Shown: piece by piece, positions 17,464 to 26,148 of the stretch
How positions within the stretch are numbered: position 1 is the stretch's first letter
Layout of the letters: the number at the start of each line of letters is the position of its first letter
Assembly: GCA_019115125.1 (NCBI GenBank)
Contig: DXEG01000054.1
Span: 1-39,066 of the forward strand
Length of the DNA stretch: 39,066 nt
Direction: 5' to 3'
From: Candidatus Blautia faecipullorum
Lineage (GTDB): Bacteria; Bacillota; Clostridia; Lachnospirales; Lachnospiraceae
The notes under the pieces: generated by a model
What the model was told of the DNA's origin: nothing
Database searches by the model: none
Seen by the model: only the letters and a program-made list of their open reading frames with translations
Position numbers and translations under genes: made by a program

Positions 17464-18207
17464 TTAATATTTTATGGTTTTAGTATTCATTGTACTCCAA
17501 GGACCATAAATTCTCTTTCCGTTCACATTTCTAAACGCTCTGACTTTTGCCTTTATCCGAATATTAATATGTGAAAAACTTGTTAAAAACTTTAAGCTTT
17601 TTGTATTTCTATAACTCGTATACCATCCCCCATTGTCATTCTCTCCGTAATAAACTTGATAACCGCTTGCTCCTGGAACTTTCTTCCACGATATGGTATA
17701 TTGAACTCCGTCATGAGGTATTCTGCAATTACAGGTGGCTGAGTCATGAGTCTTTCTCCAAGAGGATACCTGCGGCTTCCCTAACGTAGTAACCGCCAAT
17801 CCTCTGCTATTGTAGCTGCCCAATTTCCTAGAAGAACTATTATATGCTCTGACTGTATATATGTACTTCTTTCCGGCTCTGATCGGATATCTTGAGGAAG
17901 ATCTATGTGTATATGAGGTTACATTTGACCTGACTGTTTTGATGTGCTTCCACCTTCCACCTGATACTTTATAGTAGATCCGGTAGTGCGTTGCCCTGCT
18001 GGTTCTCCTCCAATTAATCTGTATTGTGTTATTACTGATCAGTTTAGCACTACTTAAGCTAACCCGACCGGGGCTGGCTGCAGAAGCTTCTGCTGTGACA
18101 ACAGTACTCAGACATGAAGGTATCGGTAGCTCACCTGTGGGCTGTATTATGGCTATCATTAATGCAAACACACCAATTACCCACTTTTTGAATACTTTCT
18201 TTTTCAT
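17464..18207 (-). CDS. Secreted protein with two Fn3-like domains
   Basis: A 247-residue exported protein. The start at ATG 18207 is preceded by AAGGAGAG; a longer frame from 18285 has no ribosome-binding site. The signal peptide (MKKKVFKKWVIGVFALMIAI) is followed by an AEASAASPG junction. Two fibronectin-type-III-like modules lie at about 43-140 (NTIQINWRRTSRATHYRIYY) and 150-247 (QYTISWKKVPGASGYQVYY). The second starts with a CNC segment and ends in a PWSTMNTKTIKY edge strand. It is lysine/arginine-rich and probably binds cell wall or glycans, but no enzyme domain is present. It resembles the C-terminal part of the secreted protein at 2830-4332. Confidence 0.75.
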   Translation of the reverse strand: MKKKVFKKWVIGVFALMIAIIQPTGELPIPSCLSTVVTAEASAASPGRVSLSSAKLISNNTIQINWRRTSRATHYRIYYKVSGGRWKHIKTVRSNVTSYTHRSSSRYPIRAGKKYIYTVRAYNSSSRKLGSYNSRGLAVTTLGKPQVSSWRKTHDSATCNCRIPHDGVQYTISWKKVPGASGYQVYYGENDNGGWYTSYRNTKSLKFLTSFSHINIRIKAKVRAFRNVNGKRIYGPWSTMNTKTIKY

Positions 18208-18310
18208 ACTTAGCACTCTCCTTCCTATTTTCTCATCCTTTATGAATATGTATATCCTCATTTTTTCTGCTTTATATTGAATCAAGTATTTCAGCAGAAA
18301 TCTTAAAAAA

Positions 18311-18339
18311 ATTATACCATATCATCTTTTCTCAGTCTA
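18311..18339 (-). promoter_or_regulatory. Promoter of the Fn3 protein gene
   Basis: On the minus strand, TAGACT (18339-18334), a 17-nt spacer and an extended -10 TGGTATAAT with TATAAT at 18316-18311. The predicted 5' leader is about 97 nt. Confidence 0.6.
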
Positions 18340-18369
18340 TCAGCCGAATAACTTATTTCAATATATTTG

Positions 18370-18532
18370 TACAAGTTCAGCCATACAGTGGTCGGGAAGC
18401 ATAAAACATGCCTGCATGTTTTTGCGAGCGGACATCTGTATGAGCTGAGCGCCCGTTTATGAGTAAAACAGTGGCGTTAGCCACAGTAAGCACACAGTGC
18501 GGTTTTACGAATGGCGCGGGCTGAACTGTTAC
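18370..18532 (-). repeat. Structured interspersed repeat, copy 2 (inverted relative to copy 1)
   Basis: About 163 bp, nearly identical to the reverse complement of 1824-1991. It carries GTTCAGCCATACAGTGGTCG at one end and GGCTGAACTGTTAC at the other, with the central near-palindrome AAAACATGCCTGCATGTTTT. It occupies much of the 555-bp gene-free stretch 18208-18762, together with the Fn3 promoter and the hairpin at 18561-18594. The rest of that stretch (18595-18762) shows nothing recognisable. Confidence 0.85.
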
Positions 18533-18560
18533 ATATATTTCAATATATTATATGAGATTG

Positions 18561-18594
18561 TGTTACTATTCACAGCTACTTGCGAACAGTAACA
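18561..18594. repeat. Palindromic unit beside repeat copy 2
   Basis: TGTTACTATTC (18561-18571) pairs with GAACAGTAACA (18584-18594) with one mismatch and a 12-nt loop. The GTTAC..GTTC-type core recalls the ends of the larger repeat and the palindrome at 20196-20217. Confidence 0.6.
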
Positions 18595-18762
18595 ATATCA
18601 GGCAGTTAAAGAATTGCGCATTTTTCCCAAGAAACAGAAAATATACCGTCTCAAATCAAAATGGGCTGTTCATCCCCAAAATAGAAAAGCAGAGAAACGT
18701 ATCCTTTACTTAGGAAACCTTCCCCTGCTCTTTTATATTCCTCTGCAACTGTCAGGCTGGCG

Positions 18763-20088
18763 TTATTCTGCCTCATCCTCCGCTACTGCGTCACTTTCCT
18801 CCGCCTCTGCAGCGGCGTCTTCCGCATCCGCCGGCGTCTCCTCTACGTCCTCAGCCTCCTCTGTAGACGGAGCTTCCTCCTCTACAGGAACCAGCACCTC
18901 ATCCTCATCCAGTGTATCCTCAGATACCTCTGTCTCATCGGTACCTTCTGTTGATGAAGCATCCGCGTCCGCATCTTCAATAATCTCCGCGTCTTCTACG
19001 GTCTCTGTATCCGCCGTCTCATCTGTTGAAGTGGAAATCGTATATTTATGGCTGTCTGTGAGCTTCAGGGTTTTCAATACATCTTCATCTACACTGATCT
19101 CAGCCTCGTCCAGCCACTGCTGGGTGGTATCGGTATACAGCTCGCTCTCTCTGTCGCTGATAATGGATGCTTTTTTGTCCTCTGTAGCTTCCTCATCATT
19201 TTTCTGATCCAGGCGGACTACATAATAAGAGGTATCTGTCTCGATCACATCAGAAGCTACTTCTCCGTCCTCCAACGTTCTCAAAACCTCCATAACCTCA
19301 TCCGGATAAGAGGATGCATAGGTAATGTCTTCCTCGTCGGTCTCTTCCTCCTCGCTTACATTGGCGTCAAAGGTGCCTTCCAGCGCAGTATAATCCTCGC
19401 TGACCGCCTTTGCGGCTTCATCAAAATCCGCCTCCGGATCTTCCTTCATAGCGTCGAGAATTTTCTGGGCGTCTTCCTTTTTCGCTTCAATCTCGTCCTC
19501 CTCCAGATCCGCGGTAGAAATGCTTACATAGGTGAAAGAGGACTGCTGAGCTTCCTCGTCGGATACGTCTGTATCCACATCCGCGATGATCGGATCATAT
19601 ATACGCTCCTGATAGGTCTGAAGCTCCAGATAAGTCTTTACCTGATCCTCTGTAACCGCAAGATCCTCCAGGGTTTCCTCGCTGTTGGCCTCCATAAAGG
19701 ACGCTGCCGCATCCGCTATAGCAGTCTCGTCCTCTTCGGTAACTTCCACATCATAATCGGAAGCCTTTGCCCTCATAATATACATCAGCTCGATCTGCTG
19801 CAGAGTTTCCTCAATCGCCTGCTCACCGTAGGTCTTTCCTTCTTCTGCCTCTGAATCCCAGATCGCGTAATCGGCTCCTCCCATAAAACTGGCATACATC
19901 GCCTCTGCCTGAGCCTGGCTCTGACGTACGGCGAGACTTAAAATACCCATGGGAATCTCTTCCCCGTCCACTGTAGCCACCGTCTGTGTTCCATCTACTT
20001 TTTCTTCTTCGCCGCAGCCTGTCAGCATTCCCGCAGCCATTACGCCTGCAAGAGCCGCAAAAGCTGCTCTCTTAGATATTTTTTTCAT
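18763..20088 (-). CDS. PrsA/SurA-like lipoprotein foldase with long acidic tail
   Basis: A 441-residue lipoprotein. It has a signal peptide with lipobox MLTGC, then a SurA_N/PrsA-like chaperone domain beginning VATVDGEEIPMGILSLAVRQ and a divergent parvulin-like middle (about 190-330, e.g. SFTYVSISTADLEEDE and DTSYYVVRLDQKN). The final roughly 90 residues are almost entirely Glu/Asp/Ala/Thr/Ser. It probably folds exported proteins on the outer face of the membrane; whether isomerase activity remains is unclear. The start is ATG 20088 with GGAGGA eight bases upstream, rather than the ATG at 20100 that overlaps that site. In Clostridia this type of gene commonly follows pth-mfd, as here with a toxin-antitoxin-like pair between. 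Confidence 0.82.
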   Translation of the reverse strand: MKKISKRAAFAALAGVMAAGMLTGCGEEEKVDGTQTVATVDGEEIPMGILSLAVRQSQAQAEAMYASFMGGADYAIWDSEAEEGKTYGEQAIEETLQQIELMYIMRAKASDYDVEVTEEDETAIADAAASFMEANSEETLEDLAVTEDQVKTYLELQTYQERIYDPIIADVDTDVSDEEAQQSSFTYVSISTADLEEDEIEAKKEDAQKILDAMKEDPEADFDEAAKAVSEDYTALEGTFDANVSEEEETDEEDITYASSYPDEVMEVLRTLEDGEVASDVIETDTSYYVVRLDQKNDEEATEDKKASIISDRESELYTDTTQQWLDEAEISVDEDVLKTLKLTDSHKYTISTSTDETADTETVEDAEIIEDADADASSTEGTDETEVSEDTLDEDEVLVPVEEEAPSTEEAEDVEETPADAEDAAAEAEESDAVAEDEAE

Positions 20089-20123
20089 TTCTTCCTCCAT
20101 TGTTGCCTGTTTTCACTTCTACA

Positions 20124-20152
20124 AGTATAAACTTTTTTTGTCCACAGGGCAA
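20124..20152 (-). promoter_or_regulatory. Promoter of the foldase gene
   Basis: On the minus strand, TTGCCC (20152-20147), a 17-nt spacer and TATACT (20129-20124). The foldase gene is thus independently transcribed from the upstream MNT/HEPN pair. Confidence 0.65.
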
Positions 20153-20195
20153 GGAGAAACACACAAAATACATATTTTCTTTTCTAAGCTGTTAC

Positions 20196-20217
20196 AGTTC
20201 ACAGATATCTGTGAACT
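20196..20217. repeat. Perfect 22-bp palindrome
   Basis: AGTTCACAGAT (20196-20206) is followed immediately by its reverse complement ATCTGTGAACT (20207-20217). It lies upstream of the foldase promoter, between it and the HEPN gene. It could be an operator for a dimeric regulator or a palindromic repeat unit. Confidence 0.7.
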
Positions 20218-20222
20218 TCAGC

Positions 20223-20268
20223 AGAATCCGGCCCATTTTGAATCGCCTACGGCGAGGGGCTGGATTCT
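20223..20268. repeat. Cruciform-forming inverted repeat
   Basis: Outer arms AGAATCCGGCCC (20223-20234) and GGGCTGGATTCT (20257-20268) pair with one G-U. An inner TCGCC/GGCGA stem (20243-20255) nests inside. It starts 12 bases after the HEPN stop on the minus strand but has no U-tract. Confidence 0.6.
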
Positions 20269-20280
20269 TTGGAGCCTCAG

Positions 20281-20718
20281 TCAGACTGCGCCTTCCTGGT
20301 CAATCGGCATTTTTCTCTGTTTCTGTTCCTTAATTAACTGTATGACCGCTCTTCTTGTTTCCTCCACTGCCTCCCAACATTCATCCACGTCCTCTTTCCC
20401 TACAAAAAAGGCTGTATCCCCTGGATATCTGGTGGAAAAGTAATATCCGTCCGCCTGAAGAATTATTTTCCATTTACCCTCAAAATCCGGTACATGCTCC
20501 TGCATAAACCTTCGCAGAGCTTTTAACGAATGTGTCTGCAGAATTCTAGTCACATCCGTATCCGTTATATAGGAATCAATCACATGCTTCAAATACCTTT
20601 CACAGATATTCTGCGCTGCAGAGCACATCAAATTTCCAATTCTTCCCTCCTGCCAGTCCTTCAGAAGGAACTGATAGTCATTTTCCGCCAGGTCATAATA
20701 ACTTATTCCCTTTTCCAA
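20281..20718 (-). CDS. HEPN-domain protein (toxin-like partner of MNT)
   Basis: A 145-residue all-helical HEPN-family protein (MEKGISYYDLAENDYQFLL, then AAQNICERYLKHVID, typical of the first helices). An R-x4-H sequence (R58-ILQT-H63) resembles the HEPN RNase motif, but its position next to HSLKAL is that of a subfamily where the same histidine is structural, so ribonuclease activity is uncertain. It starts at TTG 20718 behind GAGGG and overlaps the nucleotidyltransferase gene by 16 bases, the usual MNT-HEPN coupling. In characterised pairs the HEPN protein is a toxin that MNT silences by nucleotide transfer. The C-terminal basic tail (KEQKQRK) is notable. Confidence 0.78.
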   Translation of the reverse strand: MEKGISYYDLAENDYQFLLKDWQEGRIGNLMCSAAQNICERYLKHVIDSYITDTDVTRILQTHSLKALRRFMQEHVPDFEGKWKIILQADGYYFSTRYPGDTAFFVGKEDVDECWEAVEETRRAVIQLIKEQKQRKMPIDQEGAV

Positions 20719-21029
20719 ATCAGTTTTCCCTCCCTCTTGATATTTTCGTTAAAACAACGACTGCTGCTGAATTCCGGCCCGGATGTAAATTTGAGCTCTA
20801 CTTCCGGAAGATCCGTTGTCTCTGGCATAACTGCCGCTCTCATTTTTCGTAAAATCCGGGGAGAAGTTCCCTCCTCTACTTTTACGAGGAGATCCACATC
20901 TGAGCGAAATTTCTGGTCGCCTCTGGCACAGCTCCCATATAAGTAAACCTCCTGAACATAGTCCCGAAAATCCTCCTGCAGCCTTTTCACCGCAAAATCC
21001 ATAGAAATCCTGTGTCTGGTGTATGCCAT
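20703..21029 (-). CDS. Minimal nucleotidyltransferase (MNT), antitoxin-like
   Basis: A 108-residue polymerase-beta-fold nucleotidyltransferase. It has the signature GSCARGDQKFRSDVDLLV, with GS at 32-33, catalytic D44 and D46, and a third acidic residue likely E78 (EVELK). It would transfer AMP or another nucleotide to its HEPN partner. The start is ATG 21029 behind AGGGGAG; the in-frame ATG at 21047 lies on the upstream side of that site. The pair sits between mfd and the foldase gene, where related genomes usually have no such genes, which suggests insertion. Confidence 0.8.
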   Translation of the reverse strand: MAYTRHRISMDFAVKRLQEDFRDYVQEVYLYGSCARGDQKFRSDVDLLVKVEEGTSPRILRKMRAAVMPETTDLPEVELKFTSGPEFSSSRCFNENIKREGKLIWKRE

Positions 21030-21229
21030 CTTCTCCCCTCCCTTCATACAATCCGCCCATAATTCAAGACCCGCTCGCGCATCCTTGCGGAGCGTATATC
21101 TTAGGCTTTTACTGTTTTTATTATATCAATTCCCATGCGCTTTTTCATCTCTTTTCTGGTACAGCAGCTTCTTTTTTGTAACAGCCTGGCCATCCAGTAG
21201 ATGTCCGTTTAGCACCGACCGAAGCAGGT

Positions 21230-24200
21230 TCACTCCTCCACCAGCTTCTCCAGCTCCTCGAGGAAGTCTGTCAGCGCCTCCAGCGGTCTGCCTGCGGGAG
21301 TAAACAAAAACTTGGGTTCCTGCTCCGCCTTAAACTGCAGGCCTCTCCGGTATTTCTGCAGAAGTCCCGGGATTCCGGCAGGGTTCAGCCTGGCTCTCTC
21401 GTAGAGAGTAATCTTCATGTCTTTGCCCATCTGCTTGATCTCCGCCACGTAAGAACGATGGGCGAGGGCTTTCATCCTGGCGATGGCAAGAAGATTCAGC
21501 ACCGCCTTCGGCATCTCCCCGAAGCGGTCCAGAAGCTCCTCCAGCATGTCGTCGTAATCCTGCTGGGATTCAATCCCGGCGATCCTTTTGTAAATATCCA
21601 GCTTCTGGTACTCGCTGCTGATATAGCTGTCCGGGATAAACGCGTCTATATTCAGGTCGATGGTAGTCTCGAAATCCTCCATGGTATGAATACCCTTGGC
21701 TTCCTTTACCGCCTCGCTGAGCATTTTACAGTAAAGATCATAGCCCACCGCGTTCATGTGGCCATGCTGCTCCGCTCCCAGAAGATTTCCTGCTCCCCTG
21801 AGCTCAAGATCCCGCATGGCGATCTTGAATCCGCTTCCCAGATCCGTATACTGCCGGATGGCCGCCAGACGTTTTTCCGCCGTCTCACGGAGCATCATAT
21901 TGCGGCGGTACATCAAAAAGGCATAAGCGGTTCTGTTGGAGCGGCCGATCCTTCCCCGAAGCTGATAGAGCTGAGACAGGCCGTAGCGGTCGGAATCATG
22001 GATGATCATGGTATTCACATTGGAAATATCCAGCCCTGTCTCTATGATCGTGGTGGATACCAGCACGTCGATATCACCGTTGATAAAGGCGTACATCACC
22101 GCCTCCAGCTCCCGCTCGCTCATCTGCCCGTGAGCGAAATCTACCCTGGCTTCCGGCAGAAGCTTTGACAGGCGGAGGGCCACCTCCGCGATATCATTTA
22201 CCCGGTTGTACACATAATACACCTGTCCGCCTCTTCTGAGCTCCCGGTTTACCGCCTCCCGGACCGTTTCCTCGTCATATTCCATTACATAGGTCTGTAT
22301 GGGAACCCGGTCCATAGGCGGCTCTTCCAGAACGCTCATATCACGGATCCCGATCAGGCTCATGTGAAGAGTTCTGGGGATCGGCGTAGCCGTAAGGGTG
22401 AGGACGTCCACATTTTTCTTCAGCTGCTTGATCTTTTCTTTATGAACCACTCCGAAGCGCTGTTCCTCGTCAATGATCAGAAGTCCCAGATTTTTAAATT
22501 CCACATCCTTTGACAGGACCCGGTGAGTTCCGATGATCACATCCACCTGGCCTTTTTTCAGATCGCTGATGGTTTTCTGCTGCTGGGCCGGAGTACGGAA
22601 ACGGCAGAGAAGGTCTACCCTCACCGGAAATTCCTTCATTCTCTGGACAAAGGTATTATAAATCTGCTGCGCGAGGATCGTTGTGGGTACCAGATAAACC
22701 ACCTGCCGGCTTTCCTGAACCTCCTTAAAGGCGGCGCGCAGAGCCACCTCCGTTTTTCCGTAGCCTACGTCCCCGCACACCAGACGGTCCATGATCTTCG
22801 TGCTTTCCATATCCCGTTTCGTATCTTCAATGGCCGCAAGCTGATCCTCTGTTTCCTCATAGGGAAACATTTCCTCGAACTCCTTCTGCCAAACCGTATC
22901 CGGGCCGCAGACATAGCCTTCCTTTTCCTGGCGCACCGCGTAAAGCTCCACCAGCTCCCGCGCTATATTCTGCACGGCGCCCCGGACTCTCGTCTTGGTC
23001 TTTTTCCATTCCTGCCCGCCCAGCTTATTGAGCCTGGGCGCTTTTGCCGTATCGGCCCCCGAATATTTCTGAAGGGCGTCAAGCTGGGTAGCCAGGATAT
23101 AGAGATTGCTTCCTCCACGGTATTCGATCTTGATATAATCCTTTACGATCTTATCAACCTCTACCTTCTCTATTCCTTTGTAAATGCCAAGCCCGTGCTT
23201 TTCATGGACCACAAAATCACCGATGGCAAGCTCGGAAAAATCCTGTATGCGGTTTCCGTTATAGGTTTTCTTTTTCTTTTTTTTCTTCTGCTCCTTGCCG
23301 AAAATATCCGTCTCTGTGATAACCGCGAATTTGATCAGCGGATATTCAAAGCCCTTTCTGGCATGGCCGTAAGCAACCATGATCTCGCCCGGCTCCAGAA
23401 TACGGTCCGTATCCTGCCCGTAAAAGGCCGTCAGTCCCTCCTCCTGGAGATCCTTCGCCAGACGCTCCGCCCTTGTCCTGGATCCGGAGAGAAGCACCGT
23501 CTGGTAGCCTCTTTTTTTATACTGTCTCAGATCCTTTGTCAGAAGCTCAAAGCTGTTCTGATAGGAATTCATGGATTTTACCGTAAGCGAAAAGCTCTCC
23601 GTAATATTCCATCCGGCCTTCTGCGGCTCCAGGGAGGAAAGAGATACGCAGCACCGGAGATTCAGCTTTTTCTGAAGCTGCTCCCAGCCGCACATCCATC
23701 CCCTGGAAATATTTCCGGCTCCCTTTTCCTCTCTGTTCCGGCAGCTCTGCAGGAATTCCTCCTCCACAGCTCCCGCGTTTTCCGAAAGCCGGTTGGGCTC
23801 ATCCAGAAAAACCATGGTTTTTTCCAGCGGGAAATAATCCAGAAAGGTCAGGCCGCTTTTTTCCGCCTGCTGCTCCGCCGCCGGATAGATCACAATTTCC
23901 TCCAGATTTTCCAGAGAGCGCTGGCTCTGGGCGTCAAAGCTCCGGATCGAATCAATCTCGTCTCCCCACAGCTCGATCCTCCAGGGATTTTCCTCAGTGA
24001 GGGAATAAACGTCCACAATTCCCCCTCGAATGGAGAACTGGCCCGGCATCTCTGCCTGGCCCACCCGCTCGTATCCCATTTTCACCAGATCGTCCTTGAG
24101 CCTGTCAATATCCAGGCTGCTGTCGTTCCGGAAGCTGAGAAGCTGATTTTTTATGGAATCCAGCGGCTCCAGAAAATCCATACAGCCATCGATGCTGGTG

Positions 24201-24547
24201 ACGACGGTGATGTTCTTTTCGGTAAGAAGCGCCTTTATTACCTTCATTCTCTGACGGATGATAAGATTGCCGTGGATGTCCGCCTGAAAAAACAAAAGAT
24301 CCCTGGCAGGATAGTAATACACATCCTTCCTGTAAAAACGGTAGTCTTCAAAGATCTGTTTCGCGCTGCGCTCATCCTCCGCCAGAATCAGATGATATGG
24401 AAAAAGCCCGGAAAGCCCATATATAAAATGTGCTTTCTGGGACTCCATACATCCGCTGACCGCGATCACGCCGCGGTTTCTCACGGCTTTTTCCTGTATT
24501 TCCTCCATCTCTGCAAGCTTCTGCAGAGGCTGCAAAAATGTTTTCAT
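21230..24547 (-). CDS. mfd: Transcription-repair coupling factor
   Basis: A 1105-residue DNA translocase that removes stalled RNA polymerase and recruits UvrA. Order of parts: UvrB-like N-terminus (GLFPYHLILAEDERSAKQIF); RNA polymerase interaction domain (about 440-510, IGDFVVHEKHGLGIYKGI); motor with Walker A VCGDVGYGKTEVALRA, DEEQ (LLIIDEEQRFGV), TATPIPRTL and motif VI QLRGRIGRSNRTAYAF; C-terminal D7 domain. It is slightly shorter than the roughly 1150-residue norm, mostly at the C-terminus. A run of seven lysines (about 423-429) precedes the interaction domain. ATG 24547 overlaps the pth stop (ATGA), so it is translated with pth. Confidence 0.97.
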   Translation of the reverse strand: MKTFLQPLQKLAEMEEIQEKAVRNRGVIAVSGCMESQKAHFIYGLSGLFPYHLILAEDERSAKQIFEDYRFYRKDVYYYPARDLLFFQADIHGNLIIRQRMKVIKALLTEKNITVVTSIDGCMDFLEPLDSIKNQLLSFRNDSSLDIDRLKDDLVKMGYERVGQAEMPGQFSIRGGIVDVYSLTEENPWRIELWGDEIDSIRSFDAQSQRSLENLEEIVIYPAAEQQAEKSGLTFLDYFPLEKTMVFLDEPNRLSENAGAVEEEFLQSCRNREEKGAGNISRGWMCGWEQLQKKLNLRCCVSLSSLEPQKAGWNITESFSLTVKSMNSYQNSFELLTKDLRQYKKRGYQTVLLSGSRTRAERLAKDLQEEGLTAFYGQDTDRILEPGEIMVAYGHARKGFEYPLIKFAVITETDIFGKEQKKKKKKKTYNGNRIQDFSELAIGDFVVHEKHGLGIYKGIEKVEVDKIVKDYIKIEYRGGSNLYILATQLDALQKYSGADTAKAPRLNKLGGQEWKKTKTRVRGAVQNIARELVELYAVRQEKEGYVCGPDTVWQKEFEEMFPYEETEDQLAAIEDTKRDMESTKIMDRLVCGDVGYGKTEVALRAAFKEVQESRQVVYLVPTTILAQQIYNTFVQRMKEFPVRVDLLCRFRTPAQQQKTISDLKKGQVDVIIGTHRVLSKDVEFKNLGLLIIDEEQRFGVVHKEKIKQLKKNVDVLTLTATPIPRTLHMSLIGIRDMSVLEEPPMDRVPIQTYVMEYDEETVREAVNRELRRGGQVYYVYNRVNDIAEVALRLSKLLPEARVDFAHGQMSERELEAVMYAFINGDIDVLVSTTIIETGLDISNVNTMIIHDSDRYGLSQLYQLRGRIGRSNRTAYAFLMYRRNMMLRETAEKRLAAIRQYTDLGSGFKIAMRDLELRGAGNLLGAEQHGHMNAVGYDLYCKMLSEAVKEAKGIHTMEDFETTIDLNIDAFIPDSYISSEYQKLDIYKRIAGIESQQDYDDMLEELLDRFGEMPKAVLNLLAIARMKALAHRSYVAEIKQMGKDMKITLYERARLNPAGIPGLLQKYRRGLQFKAEQEPKFLFTPAGRPLEALTDFLEELEKLVEE

Positions 24548-25122
24548 ACGACCCCCGATTTTTTGTTGAACTCATTCATCGCCGCGTCCACTCCGCCGGA
24601 AAGAATCATTTCCACTGCTTTGCAGGCTCTTTCCTGGGCCTCGTCCACAATTTTCCGGTCCTCGCCCGAAAATCTTCCCAGTACATAATCCGCCAGATCC
24701 CAGCCCTGGGGCTTCGCCCCAACGCCCACCCGGATCCGTATAAATTTCTGGGTTCCCAGCTTCTGCACCAGATCCTTGATCCCGTTGTGGCCCCCGGCGC
24801 TTCCCTGCTTGCGTATACGGAGCTGTCCCGGCTCCAGATCGATATCGTCATAAATAACGATCATTTCCGTCTCCGGGTCTATTTTAAAATAATTTGCCAT
24901 ATCCCGCACGGGACCGCCGCTTAAATTCATATAAGAAAGCGGCTTCATCAGAAGAGCCTGCTGCCCTCCTATGATTCCCTTTCCATACATGGCATTGAAT
25001 TTCACGCCGCCCTGGGGAATCCGGTATTCCTCCACCAGCCTGTCGATCACGTCAAATCCCATATTATGGCGGGTCGCCTCATATTGTCTGCCTGGATTAC
25101 CCAAACCAACGATTAAATACAT
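24544..25122 (-). CDS. pth: Peptidyl-tRNA hydrolase
   Basis: A 192-residue cytoplasmic esterase that recycles peptidyl-tRNA dropped from ribosomes. It begins with the typical MYLIVGLGNPGRQYEATRHNMGF (N9 and catalytic H19 visible). KPLSYMNLSGGPV supplies the substrate-binding Asn, and YDDIDLEPGQLRIRKQGSAGGHNGI holds the catalytic Asp and conserved loop. Full length. The ribosome-binding site is weak (AAAGG directly before ATG). Co-transcribed with mfd through a 4-base overlap. Confidence 0.97.
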   Translation of the reverse strand: MYLIVGLGNPGRQYEATRHNMGFDVIDRLVEEYRIPQGGVKFNAMYGKGIIGGQQALLMKPLSYMNLSGGPVRDMANYFKIDPETEMIVIYDDIDLEPGQLRIRKQGSAGGHNGIKDLVQKLGTQKFIRIRVGVGAKPQGWDLADYVLGRFSGEDRKIVDEAQERACKAVEMILSGGVDAAMNEFNKKSGVV

Positions 25123-25185
25123 CCTTTTGTCCTCACTACTACAGCTATATCTATGGTTAAATATTCTTGATTAAATTAGGGTATC

Positions 25186-26136
25186 CTAATTAAAATACAC
25201 CATTTCTTCTTTCAGCGGTTCGCAGGGCTCTACATAGTCCGCATAAAGGACAATTCCCTCGCCCTGGTATTCCATACGGTTTTCAATGCCTACCTTCGCC
25301 GTGATCTCCACCCACTGTCCGGGCGTAAGCTTGGGCGCGTAAGCGCTGCGGCACACATACCCCAGAAAGGTGGTGTCGTCCGCGCAGCAGGTCATAGCCG
25401 TCCGCCCCGGAACAAAAAACTTGCTTCCCATTCCTCTGGGCTTCATGACCCGCGCCTGAAAACGCACGGTTTTTCCCTCGTAGGTCTCCGGATGATCCAT
25501 GGCGTCCACGAACCAGATCCCGTAATCCTCCGGCAGGATCTCGATCACCGGAGCATTCACGTCAAAGGGCATCTCATCCTGGAAAATATCGTCCAGCTCG
25601 CCTTCCTCATCCTCAAAAATAACCTCCGCGCTCTGGTTCGTCACCTTAATGCTACGGCGGTAGGAGGGAAGAGGATCCTCTCTTTTGCAGCGGTTAAATA
25701 CCACCATATCGCTTGTTCTCACCATGTCCATAAAAATGGACTTCATATTTGCCATATAAAGCTGGAAAGTGCTGGCGTCCACGCAGGTAATCTGCTGTTC
25801 CACGCCCCAGCCCTTGGGCTTGGGAAGCTTCTGGAAATTGCTCACCAGCCACATTCCGTTATATTCTATGACCACGCGCTCCGGCTGATGAAGGATATCC
25901 ATGGCGACAAGGCGTTCCGTAGTAAGATCCTCTTCCCTTTCGATCACCTCCACCACAGTATTGCTCATCTCCAGCATACTCCGGTCATATTCCTCCTCCC
26001 CTTCCTCACAGAGGATGAGAAGCGTTTTTCCGTCTATATAAAAATAATCCTGCTGCAGGGTGAAATTCAGAAAAGAGGTCTTTCCGCTTTCCAGAAACCC
26101 TGTGATCAGATAAATAGGTACCGTAATCTCGTCCAT
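25186..26136 (-). CDS. CobW/P47K-like GTPase fused to a YcgQ-like (TIGR03943) C-terminal domain
   Basis: A 316-residue protein. Residues 1-190 are a P47K-type GTPase core with Walker A GFLESGKTSF (13-22). The CxCC metal motif of classic CobW proteins is absent; its place is taken by LILCEEGEEEYD. The C-terminal part (about 200-316: GIWFVDAMDHPETYEGKTVR, FVPGRTAMTCCADDTTFLGY) resembles the C-terminal domain of YcgQ/TIGR03943 proteins, which partner DUF318 permeases. I infer a role in metal handling. It starts 12 bases after the stop of the next GTPase gene with AGGAGG, so the two form an operon. No permease gene is next to it. A 7-bp inverted repeat (25164-25181) follows its stop. Confidence 0.78.
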   Translation of the reverse strand: MDEITVPIYLITGFLESGKTSFLNFTLQQDYFYIDGKTLLILCEEGEEEYDRSMLEMSNTVVEVIEREEDLTTERLVAMDILHQPERVVIEYNGMWLVSNFQKLPKPKGWGVEQQITCVDASTFQLYMANMKSIFMDMVRTSDMVVFNRCKREDPLPSYRRSIKVTNQSAEVIFEDEEGELDDIFQDEMPFDVNAPVIEILPEDYGIWFVDAMDHPETYEGKTVRFQARVMKPRGMGSKFFVPGRTAMTCCADDTTFLGYVCRSAYAPKLTPGQWVEITAKVGIENRMEYQGEGIVLYADYVEPCEPLKEEMVYFN

Positions 26137-26148
26137 GCTGCCTCCTTA

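Noticed and set aside
22523..24688. 721-codon plus-strand open frame opposite mfd
   Set aside because: Shadow of mfd caused by its codon usage; no start signal or recognisable domain.
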